A stretch of DNA of 54,639 nucleotides from a virus, in the IMG/VR virus record IMGVR_UViG_3300009034_000048, positions 1 to 54,639 of that record; one strand, given 5' to 3'. A program made the translations under genes and the position numbers. This document shows, piece after piece, positions 31,002-39,272 of this stretch. Position 1 is the stretch's first letter; each line of letters begins with the position of its first letter. Below the pieces are notes generated by a model. That model ran no database searches. It saw only the letters and a program-made list of their open reading frames with translations, and was not told the origin of the DNA.

Positions 31002-31612
31002 ATCACAATATAAGATTTAATAAATGGGCTCGTAGATATGATAGGTCTATATTGCAATTATTAGTTTTTAATCAAGCACATATTATGCTATTAAAACAGA
31101 TAAGACTTAAATATTTTCATGCTAAACAACCTGTTAGAATTTTAGATGTGGCTTGTGGAACAGGTCGATTTATAGCATGTCTACGAAAATTGATGCCTGA
31201 TTCAGTAGAATTATATGGAATTGATTATTCCGAAAAAATGATAGAAAAAGCGAAAACAAAAGCTGGTTATGTCAGTTGGAATGTAGCAAATATTAATGAA
31301 TTACCATATAAAGAAAATACTTTTGATATAATAACTTGTAGCCATGCTTTTCATCATTTTCCTTCTCAAACAAAAGCTTTAGCAGAAATATATAGAGTTT
31401 TAAAACCAGGTGGAATTTTAATGATAGTAGATGGTTATCGAGATAATTTATTAGGACAAATTATATATGGAATTGTAACATTTATCGAAAAAAATGTTTA
31501 TCATGTTCCACAAAAAGAAATGAAAGAAATGTTTTTAAAAGTAGGATTTAAAAATACCAAACAAATTAGATTTCATTATATACCTTTGCTTTTTACTTCA
31601 GGAGAGAAATAA
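30998..31612 (+). CDS. SAM-dependent methyltransferase (class I, UbiE-like)
   Basis: A 204-residue Rossmann methyltransferase: motif I LDVACGTGRF (~47-56), motif II GIDYSEKM, HAFHHFPS and LKPGGILMIVDGY. Substrate unknown; lipid, quinone or glycan methylation are family options. GGGAGA lies upstream and it overlaps the next gene by one base. Confidence 0.8.
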   Translation: MNHNIRFNKWARRYDRSILQLLVFNQAHIMLLKQIRLKYFHAKQPVRILDVACGTGRFIACLRKLMPDSVELYGIDYSEKMIEKAKTKAGYVSWNVANINELPYKENTFDIITCSHAFHHFPSQTKALAEIYRVLKPGGILMIVDGYRDNLLGQIIYGIVTFIEKNVYHVPQKEMKEMFLKVGFKNTKQIRFHYIPLLFTSGEK

Positions 31613-32202
31613 TGTCTAATATATATCCATATGAAAAATTAAGTTGGTTAATGAAAGGCAAAAGACGATATATCCTTAGAATGGATGGAGATGAAGCCAA
31701 ATATTTATATGATTTGGTAGCTTCTCTTGATAATCCTTATTGTGTAGAAATTGGCAGAATGGAAGGAGGTTCGGTATTGTTGATAACTTATGCAGGAGGA
31801 AGAGTATTTTCTTTGGATTTACATATTTCGAAAACAGTTGCACAAGGAAGAGGAGCTCATTTTGACGCATATCTAAAAGAAGTATTGAATTTAGTAGGCT
31901 TAAAAGATAGAGCACAAATTATAGTAGCAAATAGTCAAAAATATGATACCTCTGAATTTTCTAATAAAGTGGATATATTATTTATAGATGGAGACCATAG
32001 TTACGAAGGAGTGAAAAAAGATTATGAAAATTGGGTAGATACTGTAAAACCAAGCGGACATATTCTTTTCCACGATGCTTGTAGAACTAGAGGGGGAGCA
32101 ACTTTAGTGCCTGGTGTTAAAAAGTTTGTAGATACTGTTCCTTTAAAAAGAATAAATGAAATAGGGTCTATAGTTCATTTTGTAAAAACAAAAGAGGATT
32201 AA
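31612..32202 (+). CDS. SAM-dependent methyltransferase (Methyltransf_24-like)
   Basis: A 196-residue methyltransferase of the TylF/cephalosporin-hydroxylase-like type: VEIGRMEGGS (SAM loop), VFSLDLHIS, DILFIDGDHSYEGVKKDYENW and ILFHDAC. Members often modify sugars or capsular glycans. It sits beside another methyltransferase and the cupin, a possible small-molecule or glycan cassette. Confidence 0.8.
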   Translation: MSNIYPYEKLSWLMKGKRRYILRMDGDEAKYLYDLVASLDNPYCVEIGRMEGGSVLLITYAGGRVFSLDLHISKTVAQGRGAHFDAYLKEVLNLVGLKDRAQIIVANSQKYDTSEFSNKVDILFIDGDHSYEGVKKDYENWVDTVKPSGHILFHDACRTRGGATLVPGVKKFVDTVPLKRINEIGSIVHFVKTKED

Positions 32203-32212
32203 AACATATTTT

Positions 32213-34558
32213 ATGAATCTAATTAATATATATAATAATCGTCGAGAAATATTTCTTTTCCTTCGTAATAAAGAAGGTTATCAAGAAATAAAAAAGATTA
32301 ATAACTTTTTTCCATACATGTATGAATATGACCCTAATGGAACTCAAAAAGGATTTGATGGAACTCCTTTAAGAAAAGTATTCGTATCCACCCCTGCTGA
32401 TGTTCGTAAACAAAGAACTAATAGAGCTTATGAGGCAGATATTATTTTTACTCGACGATATATGATTGATACTGTAAATAAGTTAGAAAAGTGTCCAATT
32501 AAATATGCTTTTATAGATATAGAAATATTATCAGATGATTTGCCTGATATTAAAAAAGCGAATAAGCCTGTTTCTTGCATAAGCATTTCTAATTCTTTTC
32601 AAGATGATTTATCTTGCGGTATTGTTACTTTTTATCTTGAGGATTATGAAACCGAATATAAAATGATAGAAGCTTTTATAGAATATCTTAAACAAGAAAA
32701 ATTCGATATTTTACTGGGTTGGAATTTTACGAAATTTGACTTTCCTTATTTATGCCAAAGATTTCCAGAATTTGCAGAAAAAATTAGTCCTATAGGACAG
32801 ACCAGATATGGAGATGGTGAGATTTATTACCCCGCTGGAATAAGTATTATAGATTATCTCTCATGGTTTAAGAAAACAACTTTAAATAGAGAACAAGAAT
32901 ATTCTCTCGATTATATTGCAAAAAAACATTTAGGATATGGTAAAAAATATATGAAATTAAATTTCGCTGAATTATCCCCTGCAATGAAAGAACGTAATAT
33001 AGATGATGTTAAGATATTAGTTGAGTTAGAAAAGAAGTATAAGATTATTCCTTACTTTGATGAAATAAGAAGACTATCTAAAATAGAATGGGAAGACCTT
33101 TTATGGAATTCCAGAGTTTTGGATATGCTTTTATTATCAGAAGCTAAAACTCAAAAAGTAGCTCTTCCTATGAAACCAGATGAAGAACGAGGAACATTGT
33201 CCGATAAAGAAGAATTCGCAGGAGCATTTAGAGAAGCCTTTAAAACTGGAAGATTTTTTAATGTAGGTAAATATGACCTTTCAAGTTGTTATCCATCAAT
33301 GATTATAGATTTTTGTTTAGACCCTGCTAATATTTGTCAAGTGCCCATAGGAACTCCAGTTAAAGAAGGAGATTTAAGAATAGAAGAGTCGGTATTTCGG
33401 CAAAATTCAAATGCTCTTCTTCCTACAGTTGCCAAGAAGTTGACCACTTTAAAAACTCAAATTAAACAAAAGTTGTCAACTCTTAAACTTAATACTCCAG
33501 AATATGAAGATATGAAAAAACGGTATGACGCAATAAAAACAGTAGTAAATTCTGCATATGGAGTCTTTGGTAATCGTTTCTTCCGTTTATATAATAAAAA
33601 TGTTGCTTCTACTACCACATTTCTTGTCAGAGATTTGCTTGATTATGTTATAACTGCTTTAAAATCAAAGGGTTACGACGTTATTTATGCTGACACGGAT
33701 GGACTTATGATAGACAAAAACGAAGAAGATTTATCTAGTCTTTTAAATGAATTAGTCAATCAATGGGCTAAAGAAAAATATGACAAAGAAAATATCACCA
33801 CAGAATTTGGATATGAAGGATATTATGAAAAAATATTGATACTTACAAAATGTAGATATTTGGGTTATGTTCGCACAGATAAAGGATTAGAAGAAGAAGT
33901 AAAAGGCATAGAAGCAAAAAGAAAAGATAGCACGATTTTTATGAAAAAGTTTCAAAGAGAATTAATAGATAAAATTCTTAATAAAGAAAAGAAAGAAGAT
34001 ATTTTTAGATGGATAAATAACCATATTGTTAATCTTAAATATTGTCCTTTACAAGAAATCGCTTTCCCATGTAAAATAGGAAAAGCTTTAGATGAATATA
34101 AGAATGTGCCTATATTCGTCAGAGCTTTAAAATATGCTCAAGAATTAGTTCCCTCTTTTAAGAAGAAAGTAGGACAATTATTTTATTATATCTATATAAA
34201 TTCGGATGAATATGAAGAAAATGAAAAAAACGCTTTTTGGTATAATGGAGCAAAATTAACTCCAGCAAAATTAAAGAAAGAATGGGAGCTTTATTTTGGG
34301 GAAAAAATTCTAGTAAAAAATATGGATAAAGATAGGCAAGAACAGTTAATTGAAAAATTAATGCAAGAAGGAAAGATAACAACTAACACAATAAAAACTA
34401 AAGGCAAATTAAAGAATATAATGGCATTTGATGAAGAAACTTATAAACATATCGATAAAAATAAAATAGATTGGGAAACTATGAAAAATAGGAATATTTA
34501 TATGAAATTATCTACAATTTTCGAAGCACTTAAATGGGATATTAAGGAGATTATATAA
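32213..34558 (+). CDS. family B DNA polymerase
   Basis: A 781-residue replicative polymerase with proofreading. Exo I is IDIEIL (D102/E104), Exo II GWNFTKFDFPY (N171-D176) and an Exo III-like NIDDVK near 262. Polymerase motif A is YDLSSCYPS (354-362), motif B K-x3-NSAYG (442-450) and motif C YADTDG (492-497), with Gly in place of the usual Ser. KCRYLGYV follows. Length is close to compact phage enzymes. It lies at the end of the replication block. Confidence 0.95.
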   Translation: MNLINIYNNRREIFLFLRNKEGYQEIKKINNFFPYMYEYDPNGTQKGFDGTPLRKVFVSTPADVRKQRTNRAYEADIIFTRRYMIDTVNKLEKCPIKYAFIDIEILSDDLPDIKKANKPVSCISISNSFQDDLSCGIVTFYLEDYETEYKMIEAFIEYLKQEKFDILLGWNFTKFDFPYLCQRFPEFAEKISPIGQTRYGDGEIYYPAGISIIDYLSWFKKTTLNREQEYSLDYIAKKHLGYGKKYMKLNFAELSPAMKERNIDDVKILVELEKKYKIIPYFDEIRRLSKIEWEDLLWNSRVLDMLLLSEAKTQKVALPMKPDEERGTLSDKEEFAGAFREAFKTGRFFNVGKYDLSSCYPSMIIDFCLDPANICQVPIGTPVKEGDLRIEESVFRQNSNALLPTVAKKLTTLKTQIKQKLSTLKLNTPEYEDMKKRYDAIKTVVNSAYGVFGNRFFRLYNKNVASTTTFLVRDLLDYVITALKSKGYDVIYADTDGLMIDKNEEDLSSLLNELVNQWAKEKYDKENITTEFGYEGYYEKILILTKCRYLGYVRTDKGLEEEVKGIEAKRKDSTIFMKKFQRELIDKILNKEKKEDIFRWINNHIVNLKYCPLQEIAFPCKIGKALDEYKNVPIFVRALKYAQELVPSFKKKVGQLFYYIYINSDEYEENEKNAFWYNGAKLTPAKLKKEWELYFGEKILVKNMDKDRQEQLIEKLMQEGKITTNTIKTKGKLKNIMAFDEETYKHIDKNKIDWETMKNRNIYMKLSTIFEALKWDIKEII

Positions 34559-34872
34559 TGGATATTTTAATTTATGCAAAACCAGAAAAAGTAGAACATA
34601 AGATGAGAGATAAAGTTTCTGATGATATTATTTATTGTTATTGGAGAGTTTCAGTTCATCCGAAAATAACAAATAAAATAATTAATAAAGTTTATTTCTC
34701 AGATGGGTCGAGAATATTTGCTCAAGGAGATTATATTGGTAACGATTATGAGCCAAATGAATATGGAGAAGGAAAAGTTATTAGTTTTGAGCCTTTAGAA
34801 AGAGTAAATTTAAAACAACCCAAAAAACCTCCCACAAGAGGATGGTGTTATATTAATGACTCAATATTGTAA
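34558..34872 (+). CDS. hypothetical protein, 104 aa
   Basis: A 104-residue, strand-rich protein whose ATG overlaps the polymerase stop. AAGGAG lies upstream. No recognised motif. It overlaps the next gene by 17 bases. Confidence 0.55.
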   Translation: MDILIYAKPEKVEHKMRDKVSDDIIYCYWRVSVHPKITNKIINKVYFSDGSRIFAQGDYIGNDYEPNEYGEGKVISFEPLERVNLKQPKKPPTRGWCYINDSIL

Positions 34873-35086
34873 ATGCAAAGTCCCAATACCACAGAAACAA
34901 ATATCACATGAGATTGGAATTTCTTTATCTAAATTATTAGCTTGTAAGAAATGTTTGAAATTAATCAAACTTTTAAAAGTTAGAAAAACATGGAAAAGAA
35001 AACCTCAAACTCAAATAAAGAAGTCTGATAAAATATATAATCGTAAAAAGGCGAAACATAAATTGAAGAAATTAAAGGAGGAATAG
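34856..35086 (+). CDS. basic Cys-containing protein, 76 aa
   Basis: A 76-residue protein with CKCK and CKKC, a possible zinc pair, followed by a very basic tail. It ends TAG 35084-35086. Function unknown. Confidence 0.5.
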   Translation: MTQYCKCKVPIPQKQISHEIGISLSKLLACKKCLKLIKLLKVRKTWKRKPQTQIKKSDKIYNRKKAKHKLKKLKEE

Positions 35087-35290
35087 ATGACATTAGTTGA
35101 TATTTACAATCTTATATTAACAGGATTTTTCTTTGCGACAGGAGTTATATTGGCTTGGGCTATATTTCAATTGTTAATGCTTTATTTACAAAGAGTTTTT
35201 TTACATCGACTTTATAAAAAATATATGAATCCGACTAAGAAATCCCAAAAGAAGCCTGAAGGCATGGAATTTGGGAAATTTACTGATTAA
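35087..35290 (+). CDS. single-pass membrane protein, 67 aa
   Basis: A 67-residue protein with one or two hydrophobic helices (residues 8-40) and a basic tail. AAGGAGG lies upstream. Function unknown. Confidence 0.55.
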   Translation: MTLVDIYNLILTGFFFATGVILAWAIFQLLMLYLQRVFLHRLYKKYMNPTKKSQKKPEGMEFGKFTD

Positions 35291-35305
35291 GAAAGGAGGA
35301 AGTTC

Positions 35306-35521
35306 ATGATAACTGCTAAAGACGCAAAAGGAGATTTGGCTAAAATAGTTGAAGAGTTAAAAACTAGAGATGCTACTCTAAAAGATGTTGTTATTGTTCT
35401 AGGATTGCTTCTGAAGCTAGTGATAGACATTAGAGGTAATCAAGTAGCAATTATGAGGAAAACAGGCGTAGAGTTAAGGAAACCTCGAACTACTGAAGAT
35501 GGCGATAAGAAAGTAAAATAA
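35306..35521 (+). CDS. hypothetical protein, 71 aa
   Basis: A 71-residue amphipathic protein with a basic C-terminus, behind AAAGGAGG. Last gene of the P2 unit, followed by a strong hairpin. No recognised motif. Confidence 0.55.
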   Translation: MITAKDAKGDLAKIVEELKTRDATLKDVVIVLGLLLKLVIDIRGNQVAIMRKTGVELRKPRTTEDGDKKVK

Positions 35522-35529
35522 GGCACAAC

Positions 35530-35565
35530 GCTGGGGGGATTTATATATAATTTATTCCTCCCAGC
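35530..35565 (+). other. strong hairpin upstream of P3
   Basis: GCTGGGGGGA (35530-35539) pairs with TCCTCCCAGC (35556-35565), ten pairs including one G-T wobble, around an AT loop that can itself pair (TTATATATAA). It is among the most stable structures in the window, but no T-tract follows. It is therefore a candidate factor-dependent terminator, processing site or RNA-stability element. Confidence 0.6.
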
Positions 35566-35589
35566 TTACCTTATCGTTAAGAATACAAA

Positions 35590-35635
35590 AGTTAGTTCAA
35601 AAATATTGACACCAGACCACATTATGTGGTATACT
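35590..35635 (+). promoter_or_regulatory. phage promoter P3 with spacer palindrome
   Basis: AGTTAG at 35590-35595, TTGACA at 35606-35611, TATACT at 35630-35635; spacings 10 and 18 as in P1 and P2, and TGTG before the -10. The spacer contains a perfect palindrome CCACAT-T-ATGTGG (35617-35629), a candidate operator lying between -35 and -10. Confidence 0.85.
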
Positions 35636-35663
35636 AGTAATGTAAAGGACACAATAAATAGAT

Positions 35664-36206
35664 ATGAATAAAAAAGATTTTTTAATAAAAGCACATAAAT
35701 GGTATAAAAAAAGAAAGATAAAAGAAAAAGAATATGCTAAAAAATATAGAGAAAAAAATAAACAAAAATTAGCAATGAAAAGAAAAAAATATTATGAAAA
35801 TAACAAAGAAAAAATAAAATTGTATATCAAAAACAACGAAAATAAGATAAGAGAATATAAAAGAAAATATCATATTAAAAAAATGAGAAACGATACAAAA
35901 TATAAACTGATTTTAAATTTGAGAATAAGAATACACCATGCTTTAAAACGCAATTCTAAAAGCAAATCAACAATGAAATTATTAGGTTGCACAATACCAC
36001 AATTAAAGCAACATTTGCAACAGCGATTTAAACCAGAGATGGATTGGAGTAATTATGGAACTTATTGGGAAATAGACCATATAAAACCTTGTAGTGCTTT
36101 TGATTTAAATAAAAAATCCGAACAGTATAAATGTTTTCATTATAGTAACCTGCAACCATTACGGAAGACTGAAAATAGGAAAAAGAAAGATAATTATGGA
36201 ACGTAA
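35664..36206 (+). CDS. HNH endonuclease
   Basis: A 180-residue protein with a long basic helical N-terminal half and a C-terminal HNH domain: EIDHIKPCSAFDL (DH), HYSNLQPL (N) and ENRKKKD. Resembles phage homing-type HNH nucleases with an added DNA-binding region. It is the first gene after P3. It may be a mobile element or a packaging-associated nuclease. Confidence 0.8.
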   Translation: MNKKDFLIKAHKWYKKRKIKEKEYAKKYREKNKQKLAMKRKKYYENNKEKIKLYIKNNENKIREYKRKYHIKKMRNDTKYKLILNLRIRIHHALKRNSKSKSTMKLLGCTIPQLKQHLQQRFKPEMDWSNYGTYWEIDHIKPCSAFDLNKKSEQYKCFHYSNLQPLRKTENRKKKDNYGT

Positions 36207-36468
36207 AAATATCGGTAGAAAATTTGAAGAAAAAATTCAGAAATGTATTAATAGCGGTGCTCTCTTTTTCGATAAGGGAGACTTAAAAACAGATGATTAT
36301 CTTATTGAATGTAAATATACGGAGAAGAAAGGATTTAGAGTTACGAAGAAGATTCTCGAAAAAATTTGGTCAGAAGCATTTGAAACAAATAAACTTCCGA
36401 AGTTAATAGTAGGGATTAAAGATAATGGAAAAGATTGGATTTTAGATATAACTATAAACAGGAGGTAA
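36196..36468 (+). CDS. PD-(D/E)XK nuclease, Holliday-resolvase-like
   Basis: A 90-residue minimal nuclease: GRKFEEKIQ (Glu), KGDLKTDDYLIECKYTEKKGF (Asp and E-x-K) and a terminal helix-strand. The order matches archaeal Hjc/phage resolvase-like or RecB-type folds. It overlaps the HNH gene by eleven bases. Probably acts on branched or damaged DNA. Confidence 0.75.
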   Translation: MERKNIGRKFEEKIQKCINSGALFFDKGDLKTDDYLIECKYTEKKGFRVTKKILEKIWSEAFETNKLPKLIVGIKDNGKDWILDITINRR

Positions 36469-36473
36469 AGAAA

Positions 36474-37619
36474 ATGAGTAAAAAGCTGTGGACAAAGGAA
36501 AAGTTAGATGTTTTAAAGATGTATCTCGAAGCTGGAGCTAGTTATCGAGAAATAGCTCAAAAATTAAATCTAACTTATGGTCAAGTAGAACATGCTGTTC
36601 GTAGATATAATTTGCGAGCCGATGTGAATCCAGAGTTAGTTTTGCCCAAAGACAAATCTAAGTTAAAGAAAGCAGATATTACTAAATTGGCTCGGCTTAT
36701 AGGACAGAATATCTATGAAAATTACAGAACAATTAAACTTCGAGAACCTAAATCTTTAAAAAGCAAGGCTAAAAGAGAAGAAATATCTATTTTGGATATT
36801 TCAGATATTCATCTTGGGATGATTAATGAAGTGTTTGACAGCAAAACGGGTAAGAAAGAAATAACTTATAATTCAACTATTTTTGAACAAGAACTTGAAA
36901 ATCTTCAAGAATCGGTATTTCAAATTCACGAAATTCTGAGAAATGCTTATAAGTTAAAAGAATTGAATATTTTCTTACTTGGTGATATTGTAACAAATGA
37001 CCGTATATTCCCTGAGCAAACATTTGAAATTGAAAAAGTAGTTGGACTTCAAATATGGGATGCGGTAGGATATTTGAGTAAATTTATCAATAATTTGCTT
37101 AAAATCTATGAAAAAATTACAGTAGTAGGAGTAGTAGGTAATCATGGAAGGTCAAATCCTACTCATTATAACGAACCAGTAGAAAACAACTTTGAGTATT
37201 TCATCTACAAGACATTACAAAAACAATTTGAAAAAAGTAAACGAGTAACTATTATTGTTCCTGAAACACGAAGATATGTTCATACGGTTTACGGTTGGAG
37301 ACATCTTATTGAACATGGAGATAGTATGAGAGGGTCAAGTCGAAATTACATTGAAAAACAGATAAAAGATTTAAAACTTAATGTTGGCGGTTTTGATGTG
37401 TTGCATTTTGGACATTTCCATAAATTAGAAGAATTGGAAATTTCAGATAGTGTAATAGTTAAACAAAACGGTTGCTGGATTCCAAAGGATAATTATGGAT
37501 TTGTCAAATTTAAAAATTATAGTATCCCTAAACAGCATTTCTTTGGTTGCAACAAAACAAGACCAGAGACATGGAGCTATAAAATAGACCTTCGTAGTTT
37601 AAAAGGAGGAGAAAGATAA
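36474..37619 (+). CDS. HTH-fused calcineurin-like phosphoesterase
   Basis: A 381-residue protein. The N-terminal ~50 residues form a Myb/sigma-like helix-turn-helix (YREIAQKLNLTYGQVEHAVRRY). The catalytic part has ISDIHLG, LLGDIV, VVGNHGR, IEHGD and FGHFHK, all metallophosphoesterase motifs. ATG 36474 is chosen for AGGAGG six bases upstream. The DNA-binding module suggests a nuclease or DNA-end enzyme. Seen in various phages; exact substrate unknown. Confidence 0.85.
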   Translation: MSKKLWTKEKLDVLKMYLEAGASYREIAQKLNLTYGQVEHAVRRYNLRADVNPELVLPKDKSKLKKADITKLARLIGQNIYENYRTIKLREPKSLKSKAKREEISILDISDIHLGMINEVFDSKTGKKEITYNSTIFEQELENLQESVFQIHEILRNAYKLKELNIFLLGDIVTNDRIFPEQTFEIEKVVGLQIWDAVGYLSKFINNLLKIYEKITVVGVVGNHGRSNPTHYNEPVENNFEYFIYKTLQKQFEKSKRVTIIVPETRRYVHTVYGWRHLIEHGDSMRGSSRNYIEKQIKDLKLNVGGFDVLHFGHFHKLEELEISDSVIVKQNGCWIPKDNYGFVKFKNYSIPKQHFFGCNKTRPETWSYKIDLRSLKGGER

Positions 37620-37912
37620 TGGCAAAAGAAAAATTTGAAAAAGTGAATGAAACAAAATTAAAAATTACAAAGGAAGTAGAAAATGTTGTTAATATAACTC
37701 AATTATTACAAGCTGAAGAACAAGCAAAAATGGGAATTAAACAATACGAAAATCAAATAGTTTTTGCTAAAGGACAACTTAAAAAGCTTCAAGATTTAAT
37801 TAAAACCGCTTACGAATTAGGAATTAAAAAACCAGAAAAGAAAACATGTCCTTTATGTAAAGGAACAGATATTCCTTGTCCACAATGTAATAAACACTTA
37901 AAGGAGAAATAA
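37619..37912 (+). CDS. coiled coil plus zinc ribbon
   Basis: A 97-residue protein: helical coiled region then CPLCKGTDIPCPQC, a zinc hook-like C-terminus. AAGGAGG lies upstream; it overlaps the phosphoesterase stop by one base. Possibly a partner of that gene. Function unknown. Confidence 0.55.
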   Translation: MAKEKFEKVNETKLKITKEVENVVNITQLLQAEEQAKMGIKQYENQIVFAKGQLKKLQDLIKTAYELGIKKPEKKTCPLCKGTDIPCPQCNKHLKEK

Positions 37913-37914
37913 TA

Positions 37915-38079
37915 ATGAAGTGGTTACAGAAATGTTTAGTATGTGAATATAAAGCTGAAATTGAAGGCAAATCCGAAGATGAAACTACTATTCGTGCTTG
38001 TTGTTTGCCTTGTGGACATCAAGGATTATTTATATTAGAGGAAATAAAGGAAACCAAAAATGACAGCAGAAATAATTAA
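37915..38079 (+). CDS. 54-aa zinc-binding protein
   Basis: ATG 37915 behind AAGGAGA; TAA at 38077-38079. CLVC and CCLPCGHQG, a RING/ribbon-like arrangement. It overlaps the next gene by 20 bases. Confidence 0.5.
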   Translation: MKWLQKCLVCEYKAEIEGKSEDETTIRACCLPCGHQGLFILEEIKETKNDSRNN

Positions 38080-38308
38080 AATACAAAAAAAGAAATCAAG
38101 ATATGGAGGATATTTTTATTATGTATTCTTCAAATCTTTAACAGGGAAATCTTACTATTCTTGTGTCTATGAGAGGATGCGTAATTATGCTCGTTGGAAA
38201 AAGATATTAGATGTGGGCGTTGTTTTATCAGGACTTAAATTAGCAAAAACAAAGCCTAATCTTATAGATGCAGATAGTAGATTTCAAGTTATTGGGAGGG
38301 ATAAATGA
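38060..38308 (+). CDS. hypothetical protein, 82 aa
   Basis: An 82-residue basic protein with several aromatic residues in a strand-rich region (YGGYFYYVFFKSL). It looks like a small beta-barrel nucleic-acid binder; weak. Four-base overlap with the next gene. Confidence 0.5.
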   Translation: MTAEIIKIQKKKSRYGGYFYYVFFKSLTGKSYYSCVYERMRNYARWKKILDVGVVLSGLKLAKTKPNLIDADSRFQVIGRDK

Positions 38309-38463
38309 AAAATAAACCAAGCAAAAAAGAGTCTTTATTTTTTCGACTATTTAACAGAATTTTGAAATTAAAACATCTTAGACTTTTTGAATTAGCGATT
38401 GGATTTGTGAAGGGTTTCTCTGTGAAAGTCGAATTTTTTAAAGAACATAATGGTCAGAAATAA
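38305..38463 (+). CDS. 52-aa basic protein
   Basis: ATG 38305 behind GGGAGG; TAA at 38461-38463. Amphipathic basic helices. Ends one base before the ATG of the next gene. Function unknown. Confidence 0.5.
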   Translation: MKNKPSKKESLFFRLFNRILKLKHLRLFELAIGFVKGFSVKVEFFKEHNGQK

Positions 38464-38464
38464 T

Positions 38465-38749
38465 ATGTCTACACATCCATCATTAAAACGCAACAAATGG
38501 AAAGAATTTAGAAGTGTGAGAACTCGTAGAGAACGCTTACAAAAATTACAACGCAATTTAAAATGGATGGAAAACAATAAATCAGTCTTTGGTTTACCAA
38601 AAGAAAAAATAGAACGTCTCAAATTTAAAATTAAGAAAGAAAAAGAAGAAGTCAAAAGTTTAGCTGACTATGCTACTTCTCTTCCTTCTAAAACAGAATC
38701 AACTAAGAAAAGGAAAACCAGTCGTGATGACAGAGAAACTCGCAAATAA
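38465..38749 (+). CDS. TIGR04137-like small basic protein
   Basis: A 94-residue protein from ATG 38465. Residues ~3-60 follow the family pattern: SLKR, SVRTRRERLQKL, W...NKSVFGLPKEKI, KFKIKKEK. I recall TIGR04137 as a short, strongly basic protein of Chlamydiae, Verrucomicrobia, Planctomycetes and Elusimicrobia, possibly ribosome-linked. Family members are ~60-70 residues; this one has a ~30-residue Lys/Ser/Thr-rich extension. ATG 38450 is an alternative start inside the previous gene. A phage copy points to the host lineage. Confidence 0.75.
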   Translation: MSTHPSLKRNKWKEFRSVRTRRERLQKLQRNLKWMENNKSVFGLPKEKIERLKFKIKKEKEEVKSLADYATSLPSKTESTKKRKTSRDDRETRK

Positions 38750-38847
38750 AAAAAAAACGTAAGAAAAAACAACGCAAATCAAAAAAACAAAAACAAGATT
38801 TATTATTAAATACATATTTTCATATACAACAAAGGAATCAAGTTTGA
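38727..38847 (+). pseudogene. Lys-rich micro-ORF broken in an A10 tract
   Basis: ATG 38727 opens a Lys-rich frame that stops after 11 codons because of the A10 run at 38748-38757. With nine A's the frame would stay open to TGA 38845-38847, overlapping the TTG start of the next gene, the usual packing here. It would give about 39 residues (…NKKKRKKKQRKSKKQ…). A10 tracts allow transcriptional slippage, so this may be expressed, mutated or an assembly slip. Confidence 0.4.
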
Positions 38848-39272
38848 AATTTTTAGTATTAAGTAGACAAGAAATAGAACTATATAAACCTCCAAATAAA
38901 AAACATATTGTTATTTCTATAGCTGACCCCGAAGCGAAAACATATGCAAAAATTCCTAATTCTAATTTTAGATTAGGAGTATTGCAACTTCGTTTTCCAG
39001 ATTTTGATAGAGAATGGGAAGGATATAAATATAATTATTTGGTATTTAATCAGCAATTTGCTAAAGAGATTTTAGCTTTTGTTAATTACTGGAAATATAC
39101 AACCCAATTAATTATTTGTCAATGTGAAGCTGGGATTTCTCGTTCCGCAGGAGTAGCTGGAGCATTAGCGAAAATTTTGAATGGCGATGATAATTATTTC
39201 TTTAAACATTATCTTCCTAATAAATTAGTATATAATACAATACTCAAAGAGGCAAACAAATGCGAACCTTAA
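38844..39272 (+). CDS. dual-specificity/tyrosine phosphatase-like protein (TTG start)
   Basis: A 142-residue protein with the cysteine phosphatase loop ICQCEAGISRSAG (C-x5-R-S near residue 94). TTG 38844 is chosen for the AAAGGAA ribosome site and overlap with the preceding frame; no ATG fits. Substrates could be phosphoproteins, RNA 5' ends or signalling nucleotides. An Asp general-acid loop is not certain. Confidence 0.8.
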   Translation: MKFLVLSRQEIELYKPPNKKHIVISIADPEAKTYAKIPNSNFRLGVLQLRFPDFDREWEGYKYNYLVFNQQFAKEILAFVNYWKYTTQLIICQCEAGISRSAGVAGALAKILNGDDNYFFKHYLPNKLVYNTILKEANKCEP

